Source: Acidobacteriota bacterium (GTDB lineage Bacteria > Acidobacteriota > Holophagae > Holophagales > Holophagaceae). From it: a stretch of DNA of 59,387 nt. Under the pieces are notes generated by a model. The model did no database searches. It was not told the origin of the DNA and saw only the letters and a program-made list of their open reading frames with translations. The stretch covers positions 1 to 59,387 of the forward strand of contig JACPYP010000026.1 of NCBI GenBank assembly GCA_016195985.1, given 5' to 3'. Positions 33,041-41,681 of this stretch are shown in pieces. A program made the position numbers and the translations under genes. How positions within the stretch are numbered: the first letter of the stretch is position 1; each line of letters starts with the position of its first letter.

Positions 33041-34993
33041 ATGTTTGATCCTGTCCTCGCCGCCCGCTATCGCGCCCTGCTTCTGACAGGCCTGGCGCGT
33101 CGAGGCGCGCCGATTTTGGAGTCCAGCCCCAGAGTCCTGGTGGTGGACGTGGCCCGGCAAAGGCTGGGTCTGATCGAGTCGGGCCAGCTGGTGTTCGAGG
33201 CGGTCATCTCCACGGCCCGGAATGGCCTGGGCTGCGAGGAGGGCTCGTACCGCACGCCGACAGGCTGGCATCGCATCCACGCACGCATCGGCGCGGGCGC
33301 GGAACCCGGCAGCGTCTTCCGCAACCGGGTGGCCACCGGCGAGGTCTGGCGCGGCGAGGCCCGGGAGGAGGACCTGATCCTCACCCGCGTGCTCACCCTG
33401 GATGGGCTGGAAGAGGGATGGAACCGCGGTCCCGGGCGGGATTCCCTGGAGCGCTTCATCTACCTGCACGGCACCAACCAGGAGGGGCAGCTGGGCACGC
33501 CCGTGTCCCACGGCTGCGTGCGCCTGGCCAATGCCGAGGTGCTCGACTTGTTCGAGCGGGTGGCCGAGGGCGACCTGCTGCTCATTGCCGAGGGAACGCC
33601 GGGGGATGGTCTGGGGCTGGGACGGTTGCATTTCGCGGGCGTGGGAGGCAGCGGCATGAGCGCCCTGGCCCAGTTCGTGGCCATGAAGGGCGGCCGGGCC
33701 AGCGGCAGCGATCGCAGTTTCGACCGGGGCCAGCGCGCCGGGGCAAGGGCCCAGCTGGAGGCCCTGGGCGTGATGATCCATCCCCAGGACGGATCGGGTT
33801 TGGAAGGAGATTGCTCGGCCCTGGTGGTGTCCACCGCCGTGGAGGAGGAGGTGCCCGACGTGGCCGCGGCCCGGCGCCTGGGCGTGCCCGTGCTGCACCG
33901 CTCGGAACTGCTGGCCCACCTGGTGGCGCGGCACCGAACAGTGGCGGTGACGGGAACCAGCGGGAAATCCAGCACCGTGGCCATGATCTTCGAGATCCTG
34001 CGCGGCGCCGGGCGTGACCCTTCCGTCATCACCGGCGGCGAGCTGGTGGCCCTGCAGCGGGAAGGCCTTTGGGGCAATACCTGGGCGGGGGCCTCGGACC
34101 TGCTGGTCATCGAGGCCGACGAAAGCGACGGTTCCGTGGTGCGCTACCATCCCGCCGTGGGGGTGCTGCTGAATCTGCAGCGGGACCACAAGGAGATGGA
34201 TGCCGTGGCGGAGATGTTCCGTTCCTTCCGCGTCCAGGTGCGTGAAGCCGTGGTGGTGGGCGAGGCGGAGAACCTGCGGGAATTCGCCGAGGGGGGTGCG
34301 ACCTTCGGATTTGGGGAAGGGGCGGATTTCCGCGCCGAAGGGCTTTCGCTTGGCCCGGAAGGCTCCGCTTTCCGCGTGGGAGGCGCTGACTTCCATGTGC
34401 CCGTGCCCGGGCGGCACAACGTCGAAAACGCCCTGGCGGCCATCGGAGCCTGCGCGGCGCTGGCGGTTCCTTTTGAAGCCATGACGGGGCCGCTTTCGGC
34501 CTTCCAGGGCGTGGCCCGCCGCTTCCAGGTGCTGGGGGCCGCGTCCGGCGTCGCGGTGGTGGATGATTTCGGCCACAACCCCGCCAAGGTGGCGGCCTCC
34601 ATCCGGGCGGCCCGCCTGAGGTTGGCCCGGACGGGCGGGCGCCTGCTGGCGGTGTTCCAGCCCCATGGTTTCGGCCCCCTGAAATTCCTGCGCGCGGATT
34701 TCGTGGAGAGCTTCGCCGCCGAGTTGCACGCGCAGGACCGGCTCTGGTTTCTGGATGTGTTCTATGCCGGTGGCACCGCCGCCAAGGACATCAGCTCCAG
34801 CGATGTCGTCGGCGACCTGGCGGCGCGGGGCGTCCAGGCCGAGCATGCCCCTTCGCGGGAATGGCTGATGGACAGGCTCGCCGCCGAGGCCAAAGAAGGA
34901 GATCTCATCCTGGTCATGGGGGCGAGGGATCCCTCGCTGACGGATCTGGCCAAGGCCATTCTGGCGGCTTTGCCAGGCGGCGGTTCGAGGTAG
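33041..34993 (+). CDS. L,D-transpeptidase (YkuD) - Mur ligase (MurC-type) fusion
   Basis: A 650-residue two-domain protein. Residues 30-183 form a YkuD L,D-transpeptidase catalytic domain: VDVARQRLGLIESGQLVFEA, IYLHGTNQEGQLGTP (His143) and SHGCVRLANAEV with catalytic Cys159. Residues 195-645 form a Mur ligase: FAGVGGSGMSALA, P-loop GTSGKSST (305-312), EADESDGS (359-366, MurC-like rather than the Mpl-type EADEYD), HNVENALAAIGAC and DDFGHNPAK. There is no signal peptide and no membrane segment, so both domains should be cytoplasmic, unlike usual YkuD enzymes. A cytoplasmic L,D-carboxypeptidase-plus-ligase for muropeptide recycling is my inference. mazG follows 9 nt downstream. Confidence 0.9.
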   Translation: MFDPVLAARYRALLLTGLARRGAPILESSPRVLVVDVARQRLGLIESGQLVFEAVISTARNGLGCEEGSYRTPTGWHRIHARIGAGAEPGSVFRNRVATGEVWRGEAREEDLILTRVLTLDGLEEGWNRGPGRDSLERFIYLHGTNQEGQLGTPVSHGCVRLANAEVLDLFERVAEGDLLLIAEGTPGDGLGLGRLHFAGVGGSGMSALAQFVAMKGGRASGSDRSFDRGQRAGARAQLEALGVMIHPQDGSGLEGDCSALVVSTAVEEEVPDVAAARRLGVPVLHRSELLAHLVARHRTVAVTGTSGKSSTVAMIFEILRGAGRDPSVITGGELVALQREGLWGNTWAGASDLLVIEADESDGSVVRYHPAVGVLLNLQRDHKEMDAVAEMFRSFRVQVREAVVVGEAENLREFAEGGATFGFGEGADFRAEGLSLGPEGSAFRVGGADFHVPVPGRHNVENALAAIGACAALAVPFEAMTGPLSAFQGVARRFQVLGAASGVAVVDDFGHNPAKVAASIRAARLRLARTGGRLLAVFQPHGFGPLKFLRADFVESFAAELHAQDRLWFLDVFYAGGTAAKDISSSDVVGDLAARGVQAEHAPSREWLMDRLAAEAKEGDLILVMGARDPSLTDLAKAILAALPGGGSR

Positions 34994-35002
34994 CCTGGAG
35001 GC

Positions 35003-35794
35003 ATGGAACCCTTCACCCTCCGCGCCGTCATGGCCGCGCTCCGGAAGCCGGAGTCGGGCTGCCCCTGGGACCTGAAGCAGGATCACCAGACCCTGGCCAA
35101 GTACCTCCGGGAAGAGGCGGCCGAGGTGCTGGAGGCCCTGGCCGCGCACCGGCCCTTCGACGAGGCCGCCGAGAGGCACCTTTGCGAGGAGCTGGGCGAC
35201 CTGTGGCTGCAGATCGCCTTCCACGCCCAGCTGGCCGCGGACCGCGGCTCCTGGGACATCCACGATGTGGAGCAGATGGTGGTGGAGAAGCTGGTGCGGC
35301 GCCATCCCCACGTCTTCGGAGAAGTGGCCGTGGATGGCGCGGAAGACGTGCTCACCAATTGGGCTGCCATCAAGCGCGAGGAGAGGGGCCTCGTGGAAGC
35401 CGCCGAGCCGCGCCTGCTGGAAGGCATTCCGGCCACGCTGTCGCCCATGGATGAAGCCCTGGAGATCGGCCACCGCTGCGCCAAGGTGGGCTTCGAGTGG
35501 CCCGACCTCGAAGGCGTGCTCGACAAGGTGAAAGAAGAAGTGGCGGAGCTCCAGGCGGAATCCGATCCCGTGCGGGTGGAGGAGGAATTCGGCGACGTGC
35601 TCTTCAGCCTCATGCAGTGGGCGCGGAAGAAGGGGGTGGATCCCGACGCCGCGCTCCGGCGCCAGATGCTGCGCTTCAAGGGGCGCTTCCAGGCCGTGGA
35701 AGACGATGCCCGGGCCGCCGGAGGCTGGGAGCACCGGAACCTCGATCAGATGGAGGCGACCTGGCAGGCGGCGAAACGGAAGGGGAAGAGGTGA
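35003..35794 (+). CDS. mazG: Nucleoside triphosphate pyrophosphohydrolase MazG
   Basis: Hydrolyses NTPs/dNTPs to NMP + PPi, housecleaning oxidised or non-canonical nucleotides. The 263 residues hold two MazG domains: the first with REEAAEVLEAL and EELGDLWLQIAFHAQ, the second with KEEVAELQAE and EEFGDVLFSLMQWARK. PWDLKQDHQTLAKYLREEAA is a family hallmark. It follows the Mur fusion by 9 nt and its stop overlaps the next start (TGATG). Confidence 0.96.
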   Translation: MEPFTLRAVMAALRKPESGCPWDLKQDHQTLAKYLREEAAEVLEALAAHRPFDEAAERHLCEELGDLWLQIAFHAQLAADRGSWDIHDVEQMVVEKLVRRHPHVFGEVAVDGAEDVLTNWAAIKREERGLVEAAEPRLLEGIPATLSPMDEALEIGHRCAKVGFEWPDLEGVLDKVKEEVAELQAESDPVRVEEEFGDVLFSLMQWARKKGVDPDAALRRQMLRFKGRFQAVEDDARAAGGWEHRNLDQMEATWQAAKRKGKR

Positions 35795-36312
35795 TGCTTC
35801 TTCTGTGGCTATCGCGGCCAGGGGCTCAGCCGCCCCTGGGCTTCCTGGCGGTCTTTATTCCCCTGGTGTTTCTGGGAGCTACCTGGATCAGCAACCGCCT
35901 GATGGGGATCCCGGCCATGTACGAGGAATGGCCCGCGGACAAAACCGATCCCATCGAGCGGAACGTGGGCTGGCAACAGGTGGAATTCTGCCCCTTCCGT
36001 GGCCATTGCCCCATGTCCATCAAGTTTGGGCGGCGTTGCCTGCACCTCAAACAACCCTTTCCTTTCCAGCCGTTCTACTGGCTTGGCCCCGCTTCCATCC
36101 CCTGGAGCGAGGTGCGGCTGGAGAAGACGCTTTCGGACCGCCGGTGGGCCTTTCTCAGCGCAGCGGAATTCCGCCTGGGGGCGGACGGGCGGAAGATCCG
36201 CCTGTGGGGCAAGGTCGGGCGAATGCTGCAGGACGCGGTGCAAGGAAAGCAGGGCCAGGACGCTGCGGGGCCATCGCCCCAGGCAGGACCTGGAGCCATT
36301 CGTCCCAGGTAG
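35794..36312 (+). CDS. Unknown membrane-anchored protein
   Basis: I do not recognise this 172-residue protein. One transmembrane helix is likely at residues 15-37 (LGFLAVFIPLVFLGATWISN), followed by a soluble region with FCPFRGHCP, a Cys pair, and many aromatic residues (PFPFQPFYWLGP). The C-terminal 30 residues are Gln/Gly/Pro-rich. Its ATG overlaps the mazG stop, so it is co-translated with mazG. The overlap and codon use support a real gene. Confidence 0.7.
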   Translation: MLLLWLSRPGAQPPLGFLAVFIPLVFLGATWISNRLMGIPAMYEEWPADKTDPIERNVGWQQVEFCPFRGHCPMSIKFGRRCLHLKQPFPFQPFYWLGPASIPWSEVRLEKTLSDRRWAFLSAAEFRLGADGRKIRLWGKVGRMLQDAVQGKQGQDAAGPSPQAGPGAIRPR

Positions 36313-36331
36313 CCTACGGGTTCGTCCGAGG

Positions 36332-37666
36332 TCAGGCGAAGATCCGCGACAACCCGTAGGCGACCACGGTGGAGGTGCTCACGCCGATGAGGCCCGGGAT
36401 CATGAAGCTGTGGTTGAGCAGGTACTTCCCGATGCGCGTGGTGCCGGTGCGGTCCATGTTGATGGCGGCCAGGTCGCTGGGATAGAACGCGAAGAAGAAG
36501 TAGGCGTAGCTGGCCGGAATGAGGCCCAGCAGCAGCGGCGTGGGCAGGCCCAGGGCGTAGCCGAAGGGCAGCATGATGGTGAGCGTCGCGGCCTGGCTCT
36601 TCACAAAGGCCGACACGCAGAACATGGCGATGGCGAAGGTCCAGGGGGCGTGTTGCACCATGGCCTTGATGTTGGCGATGAGGAAGCCCTCGTTGGCCTT
36701 GATGAAGGTCTCGCTCATCCACGCGATGCCGAAGATGGACACCACAGCGATCATGCCCGCGATGAAGACGCTGGAACGGGCGATGTCGGGGGCTTTCACC
36801 TTGGTGGCGAAGAGGATGAATGAACCGAAGGCCAGCATGATGATCTGCACCACGGTGGTCATGGGCACGGGCTTGCCGCCCACCAGGGGCAGCAGGGCGG
36901 GTTTGAGCGCGATGACCACGATGCTGATCACGCCCGCGAAGAACAGCCCCACCGAGAGCTTGGCCGTGAAGGGGATCTCCATGCCCAGGGTGCTCACGCT
37001 GGCGTCCAGCGCCTTGGCGAAGTCCGGATCTTTCATCCGCTCCAGGAACTCGGGATCCTGGTCCAGCTCCTTGCCCCGGTTGTAGCTCCAGGCCGCCGCG
37101 GCCAGCACGCCGATGAGGCCCGCGGGCAGGGTGATGCGGATGATGTCGAAGAGGCCCACGGGGTGGCCGTTCTTGGCGGCCATGGCCAGGAAGGTGGTGA
37201 CGGCGGCGGCCACGGGGCTGGCGGTGATGCCCATCTGGGAGGCCACGCTGGAGATGGCCATGGGGCGCTCGGGGCGGATGCGCGTCTTCAGTGCCACGTC
37301 CGAGATCACCGGCAGCAGCGCGTAGACCGCGTGCCCCGTGCCCACGCAGACCGTGAGCAGGAAGGTGGAAAGCGGCGCCAGGATGGTCACCTGCTTGGGA
37401 TGGGCGCGGAGCACGCGCTCTGTGAGCTGCACCAGGTAGTCGAGGCCGCCCGCCACCTGCAGCGTCGCCGAGGCGGTGACCACGGCGAGGATGATGAGCA
37501 TGACGTCGATGGGCGGCACACCCGGCGCCACCCGGAAACCCAGCACCAGAACAGCCACGCCCAGGCCGCCGATGAGGCCCAGGGCCACGCCGCCCTTGCG
37601 GATGCCGATGAGAATGGCGCCCAGCACCAGCAGGAATTGAATCCAGAACATCAGGGCAGGGGACAT
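36332..37666 (-). CDS. Anaerobic C4-dicarboxylate transporter, DcuA/DcuB family
   Basis: A 444-residue inner-membrane protein with 10-12 helices. Family features are FWIQFLLVLGAILIGIRKGG, PPIDVMLIILAVVTASATLQ, GTGHAVYALLPVISDVALK, the RPERPMAISSVASQMGITAS block, and a conserved C-terminal region (YPSDLAAINMDRTGTTRIGK). DcuA/B exchange fumarate, malate or aspartate for succinate, supporting anaerobic respiration. Sequence alone does not separate DcuA from DcuB. A ggagaacc site precedes the start. It is monocistronic and divergent from the phosphoribosyltransferase-like gene. Confidence 0.93.
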   Translation of the reverse strand: MSPALMFWIQFLLVLGAILIGIRKGGVALGLIGGLGVAVLVLGFRVAPGVPPIDVMLIILAVVTASATLQVAGGLDYLVQLTERVLRAHPKQVTILAPLSTFLLTVCVGTGHAVYALLPVISDVALKTRIRPERPMAISSVASQMGITASPVAAAVTTFLAMAAKNGHPVGLFDIIRITLPAGLIGVLAAAAWSYNRGKELDQDPEFLERMKDPDFAKALDASVSTLGMEIPFTAKLSVGLFFAGVISIVVIALKPALLPLVGGKPVPMTTVVQIIMLAFGSFILFATKVKAPDIARSSVFIAGMIAVVSIFGIAWMSETFIKANEGFLIANIKAMVQHAPWTFAIAMFCVSAFVKSQAATLTIMLPFGYALGLPTPLLLGLIPASYAYFFFAFYPSDLAAINMDRTGTTRIGKYLLNHSFMIPGLIGVSTSTVVAYGLSRIFA

Positions 37667-37838
37667 GTCCGGTTCTCCTTCATTCAGGATGGATCTGGGC
37701 TGGGGTGGAGGAAGCGTAACAGACGATGAACTCGTGAATGGCCCGGGAGATTCGCTTTTTTTAATTTCTTATGTGCGAGTCTACGCGAGATGGCGCCCGT
37801 GCGGACTGGAACCCGGGAATCAGAGGTAGGATGGCCTC

Positions 37839-38717
37839 GTGCTGCATCGCCTCATCTATTCCGACTGGGACAATCCCCCTGAATGCATGGCTTTTGAAGA
37901 GCCGTACGAGGAGGTTCTGGCCCGGATCCAGGCGCTCCTGCCGGGCATTCTGGCCCGCAAGGACGAGGCCCTGGCGTCCCCGGCCACCCTGCCGCCCGGC
38001 TACTGGGACGACTGCATCAGGCTCTACCTGCTGGCGCCGGCCCTGGTGAACATCGCCCTCAATTTCAAGGTGTGCGTGGAGCAGGGTCTGCCGTTGCATC
38101 CGACCTACTACTTCGAGATCACCGAAGCCACGCGATTCCAAGCCAAGTACCCCGGCCGAATGATCCTGCATGCGAACGAGTTCTTCGCGGCCTCCATCGA
38201 AGTGGCGCGAGCACTCTACGCCCTTGAGCCCGGCGCCGTGGCGCGGTTGGACCAGTTCGTCCAGAACCTGCCCGAAGTCGTTTCCGGCTTCATCTACACC
38301 AGCACCAAGGACAAGTACACCTGGCGCGCCTCGAATCCCGCGAAGATCAGGGATCTGGCGGACCATGTCCAGAAGCACCTGGCACCGGTCCTGATCGTGG
38401 GCGCGGCGCATGGATCCATCCTCTCGGGCCTCGTTCTGGCGAACCTCCTGAAGACTCCTCTCTATTTCATCCGTTTCTCCATGTTCAAGCGCAACGACCC
38501 GGCCCCCGTCATCGCGCCCAGCGACGTGGCCTTCCTGGGCGCTTACAGGGCGGGCCCCGTGCTGCTCTTCGACGAGGATGTCGCCAAGGGCACCACCCTC
38601 ACCAAATTCACCGAAACGCTCCAGCCCTTCTTCCAGGAGTCCTACACCGCCAGCGTGCTGAGGCACGCCCTTTCACCCTGCACGCCCGATTTCGTGGGCC
38701 GTTCCTGGCACGACTAA
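37839..38717 (+). CDS. Phosphoribosyltransferase-like protein
   Basis: A 292-residue soluble protein. The C-terminal half has a type I PRTase signature: GPVLLFDEDVAKGTTLTKF matches the PRPP-binding loop (acidic pair then GTT), and VLIVGAAHGSILSGLVLANL resembles the preceding strand-helix unit. The N-terminal 150 residues are helical and not recognised. Substrate unknown. The start is GTG at 37839 with gaggtagg upstream; in-frame ATG 37887 is the alternative. It stands alone between dcu and the aroDE fusion. Confidence 0.72.
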   Translation: MLHRLIYSDWDNPPECMAFEEPYEEVLARIQALLPGILARKDEALASPATLPPGYWDDCIRLYLLAPALVNIALNFKVCVEQGLPLHPTYYFEITEATRFQAKYPGRMILHANEFFAASIEVARALYALEPGAVARLDQFVQNLPEVVSGFIYTSTKDKYTWRASNPAKIRDLADHVQKHLAPVLIVGAAHGSILSGLVLANLLKTPLYFIRFSMFKRNDPAPVIAPSDVAFLGAYRAGPVLLFDEDVAKGTTLTKFTETLQPFFQESYTASVLRHALSPCTPDFVGRSWHD

Positions 38718-38731
38718 GAGTGCCTGACATA

Positions 38732-38757
38732 ACCCCGACGACCCCGTGGGGGTTTTG
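38732..38757 (+). terminator. Weak terminator candidate
   Basis: aacccc (38732-38737) can pair with a downstream ggggtt just before a short T run, 14 nt past the phosphoribosyltransferase-like gene. The loop is long and competing pairings exist. Confidence 0.35.
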
Positions 38758-38785
38758 TTGGGCTCTCTAATTTCAGGATGCGACC

Positions 38786-40147
38786 TTGAGCCCACTTCCT
38801 TTCCACCTGGTCACCCTCACCCACCCCGAGTGGGAGCAGGCCCTTCATTGCGCCAAGCACCTCGGCGAGGACGCCCTGCCGGAATTGCGCCTGGATCTCT
38901 TTCCCGAGGCCGATCCCGAAGCCCTGGTGGATGCCCTGAGGCGGCGCTGCCTGGTGACCTGCCGGCGGGTCTCCGAAGGAGGCCGCTGGCCCGATGAGGA
39001 TGAAGCCGGACGGATGGCCCGCCTCTTCCAGGCCCTCAAGGGCAAGCCCCAGTGGATGGATCTGGAGTGGGACCTGCCCATCCCTCCCGACATCCAGGCG
39101 GCCCGCACGCACCTGCGGCTGCTGCGCTCTATTCATGTGCCTCCTGAAACCTTCGATCTTGCGGAGCGTCTGGCGCATCTTCCTGAGGGCGACGCCTTCA
39201 AATGGGTGGGCTGGGCGGGCCGCCTGGGCGACAACGGCCGCCTGAAAGCGCCGCTGGCCTGGGCCCGGGATCACGGCCTCCGCCTGTCCGCCTTTCTCAT
39301 GGGCCCCAAGGGCCTGCCCAGCCGGGCCCTGCAATCGGCCTGGGGCGGGGCCTTCACCTATGCCGCTCCGGACGATGGCCCCGCCGCCGCGCCGGGCCAA
39401 TTGCCCCTGTCCGCCCTGCGGGCCTGGCGCAGCGCCAAGCTGCACCCCGGCCACGGCCTCTGCGGGGTCATCGGCGATCCCGTGCTGCACTCCCGGGGGC
39501 CGGCCTTCCATAATCCCCGTTTCCAGGCCGCCTTCAAGGATCTGCTCTACCTCCCGCTGGTCTGCGCCGAAGCCTCCGAGGCGCTGGAGGCGCTGGAGGC
39601 GCTGGAGGTTCTGGGCCTGAGCATCACGGCCCCCTTGAAGCTGGCGCTGCCCGAGGCTTTGGGCTTGCAAGGCCCTTTGAATACCCTTTGGCGCCGGTCG
39701 CCGGGCGCGCCCTGGCAGGGCGCCAACACGGATGCCGAGGCCTTTGAACAATCCCTGTCGCATTTGGAGCCCGGACCGGTGCTGCTGCTGGGCGAGGGGG
39801 GCGTGGCCCGCGCCAGCCGAGAGGTGCTGGAAAGGACGGGCCGGGCGGTGCTCCAGGCCTCGCGCCGCGCGCCGGCCACGCCAGCAGCCGTGGCGGCCTT
39901 CGCCCCCGTGGGCCTCGTGCAGGCGACCAGCCTGGGCATGAACGCCGAGGATCCAGCGCCGTTTCCTGAACTGCTGGAGGCCTCCCGGGCCAGTGCCCGG
40001 TGGGCCGTGGAATGGATCTACAAGGAAGACACCGCCTTCGCCCTGTGGTCCCGGGAGGCCGGCCTGCGGGTGGTGGCCGGAGCCACGCTCTTCGAGGCCC
40101 AGGCGGAGGCCCAGAGCCGGCGGTTCATTGAGGGGTGCGGGGGGTAG
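38786..40147 (+). CDS. AroD-AroE fusion: type I 3-dehydroquinase and shikimate dehydrogenase
   Basis: Catalyses two consecutive shikimate-pathway steps. Residues 1-220 form a type I dehydroquinase TIM barrel: LPELRLDLFPEADPEALVDA, CLVTCRRVSEGGRWPD, WMDLEWDLP, and FKWVGWAGRLGDNGRLKAP with the Schiff-base Lys. Residues 225-450 form shikimate dehydrogenase: GVIGDPVLHSRGPAFHN, LSITAPLK, LNTL, GANTDAEAF and a nucleotide-binding GEGGVARASREVL. The dehydroquinase half is divergent but keeps key residues. A TTG start at 38786 has agga 7 nt upstream and no better start is evident. A triplicated 9-bp unit near 39580-39606 gives the EALEALEAL stretch. Confidence 0.88.
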   Translation: MSPLPFHLVTLTHPEWEQALHCAKHLGEDALPELRLDLFPEADPEALVDALRRRCLVTCRRVSEGGRWPDEDEAGRMARLFQALKGKPQWMDLEWDLPIPPDIQAARTHLRLLRSIHVPPETFDLAERLAHLPEGDAFKWVGWAGRLGDNGRLKAPLAWARDHGLRLSAFLMGPKGLPSRALQSAWGGAFTYAAPDDGPAAAPGQLPLSALRAWRSAKLHPGHGLCGVIGDPVLHSRGPAFHNPRFQAAFKDLLYLPLVCAEASEALEALEALEVLGLSITAPLKLALPEALGLQGPLNTLWRRSPGAPWQGANTDAEAFEQSLSHLEPGPVLLLGEGGVARASREVLERTGRAVLQASRRAPATPAAVAAFAPVGLVQATSLGMNAEDPAPFPELLEASRASARWAVEWIYKEDTAFALWSREAGLRVVAGATLFEAQAEAQSRRFIEGCGG

Positions 40148-40150
40148 CCC

Positions 40151-40388
40151 GGGGTCTGGGGTCCGGAGTCTGGGGTCCGGAGTCTGGAGGTACGGCTTTT
40201 TGTGGCGGCGCTTTGCGCCGCACCAATGGTTGGCCTTTAGTCCGTTCGAGTGGGTCGGCGCCGAACTGAATCAACATCGCGCCGCATCGCGGCGCATCAG
40301 GGATCCTTACCTCCAGCCTCCAGCCTTCAGACTCCGGCCTCCAGACTCCGGCCTCCAGTTTCCCGCCTCCCGCCTCCCGCCTCCAGAC
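40151..40388. repeat. Fold-back element with tandem-unit arms
   Basis: The left arm (40151-40191) is built of repeated units containing gtccggagtctgg. The right arm (40308-40388) is largely its reverse complement (ctccagactccggcctccag), with a 14-bp insertion and a c/a, t/c pattern change. The 116-bp centre has two smaller G+C palindromes (around 40203-40220 and 40280-40296). No gene is seen here. It fills the gap between aroDE and the next regulator and may be a MITE- or REP-like element. Confidence 0.7.
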
Positions 40389-40424
40389 TGCTTTTCACCC
40401 CCTTCCGCTGCTACCGTTCATCCC

Positions 40425-41681
40425 ATGGACCTTTTGCTGGTCGAGGACAAGGACAGCTTCCGGCGCCTGTTGAGCCAGGCCCTGGCGGACACGGACTGGA
40501 ACGTGAAGGCGGTGGCCGATCCCCAGGAAGCGCTGCGGGCTCTGGAGGAGGCGCCCTTCCACGTGTTGGTCACGGATCTGAGGTTGCCCGGCATGAGCGG
40601 CCTCGAGCTGATCCGTCGGGCCCGCCGCCTGCATCCGGCGCTGCGGGTGGTCCTCATGTCGGCCTTCGGCGAGCCCAGGGACATCGTGGAGGCCATGCGG
40701 CTGGGGGCCGACGACTTCCTCCCGAAACCCTTCGACCTGGACGCTTTCCAGGCCCTGCTGGATCGCCTCCGCGCCCTGGTGGGCGCTCCGCCGCCCGATC
40801 CCGCCGAGCCCTGGGTCGCCCATAGCCCTGCCATGCAGGTGCTGGAATCGGCCCTTCGCCAGGCGGCCACGGCCTCCCTGCCGGTGGTGTTCCGGGGAGA
40901 AGCCGGGTCCGGGCGGGGCCGTTGCGCCCGCCGCCTGCACACCCTCCGCCAGCCGGCGGCCCCCTACCTGAGCCTGGTGGCGGCCACGCTGCGGCCGGAG
41001 GGGCCCGATCCCCGCACCCTGAAGCTGTTGGAGGGCGGCAGCCTGCTGTTCACGGGGCTGGAGCACTTGTCCGCCTCCGCCGTGGACGCTCTGGCCCGGG
41101 CCATGGAGAGCGAGTCGGGCCGGCGCATCGCCTGGATAGGCAGTCTGGATGCCGGGGGCCGGCTGGCTCCCAGCATCGCCCAGCGCCTGGGCTCCCTGGA
41201 ATTGCGGGTGCCTCCGCTCCGGGAGCGCCGGGAGGATCTGCTGACGCTCACCCGCCTGCTGCTCGAGCAGGCGGCCCGGCGGGAGGGGCGGCCTTCGCCC
41301 TGGCTGGAGCGCTCCGCTGAAAGGCAGTTGCTGACCCACGATTGGCCGGGCAACGTGCGGGAGCTGGAAGTGCTCGTGGGACGCACGCTGCTCTCCACGC
41401 AGGGCCAGGCCATCCGGGGGTTCCCGGGCCTGGGGCTGGGGCTGGCGGCGCCGCTGTGCTTGCCCTGGCCCGAATCCGGGGCCCTCGAAGGCATGTTGAA
41501 GGCCGTGGCCCATGGGGCCGAGTCCCAGCTGCTGCTGCGGGCCTTGAGCGAAGCCGCCGGCGATCTGCCCAAGGCGGCGGACAAGCTGGGGCTGACGGTG
41601 CGGACTCTGGCCCAGCGCTTGCGGGATCACGCCATTCCTCTGGAAGATGGTGATAGTCCGTCGCCTTGGAAGGCTCCATGA
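40425..41681 (+). CDS. Response regulator with degenerate NtrC-type AAA+ domain
   Basis: A 418-residue protein. The receiver domain (1-120) looks functional (LLVEDKDSFRRLL, phosphoacceptor Asp in LVTDLRLPGMSG, Lys in FLPKPFDL). The AAA+ region is eroded: Walker A reads RGEAGSGRGR where NtrC proteins have GESGTGKE, the GAFTGA loop is absent, and Walker B GGSLLFTGLEHL lacks the Asp-Glu pair. PPLRERREDLLTL and [12 protein letters not shown] persist, and a Fis-type helix (DLPKAADKLGLTVRTLAQRL) ends the protein. It probably binds DNA without activating sigma-54. The last four bases overlap the moxR start. Confidence 0.85.
   Translation: MDLLLVEDKDSFRRLLSQALADTDWNVKAVADPQEALRALEEAPFHVLVTDLRLPGMSGLELIRRARRLHPALRVVLMSAFGEPRDIVEAMRLGADDFLPKPFDLDAFQALLDRLRALVGAPPPDPAEPWVAHSPAMQVLESALRQAATASLPVVFRGEAGSGRGRCARRLHTLRQPAAPYLSLVAATLRPEGPDPRTLKLLEGGSLLFTGLEHLSASAVDALARAMESESGRRIAWIGSLDAGGRLAPSIAQRLGSLELRVPPLRERREDLLTLTRLLLEQAARREGRPSPWLERSAERQLLTHDWPGNVRELEVLVGRTLLSTQGQAIRGFPGLGLGLAAPLCLPWPESGALEGMLKAVAHGAESQLLLRALSEAAGDLPKAADKLGLTVRTLAQRLRDHAIPLEDGDSPSPWKAP

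Noticed and set aside
36312-36361. An 11-bp inverted repeat near the Dcu stop codon
   Set aside because: One arm lies inside the transporter coding sequence and there is no T tract; it is probably chance or a weak structure.
37761-38666. Minus-strand frame opposite the phosphoribosyltransferase-like gene
   Set aside because: The plus-strand product has a PRPP-binding signature; the minus frame has none.
39580-39606. Three copies of a 9-bp unit in the aroDE fusion
   Set aside because: A simple in-frame expansion giving EALEALEAL in a helix; no sign of function.
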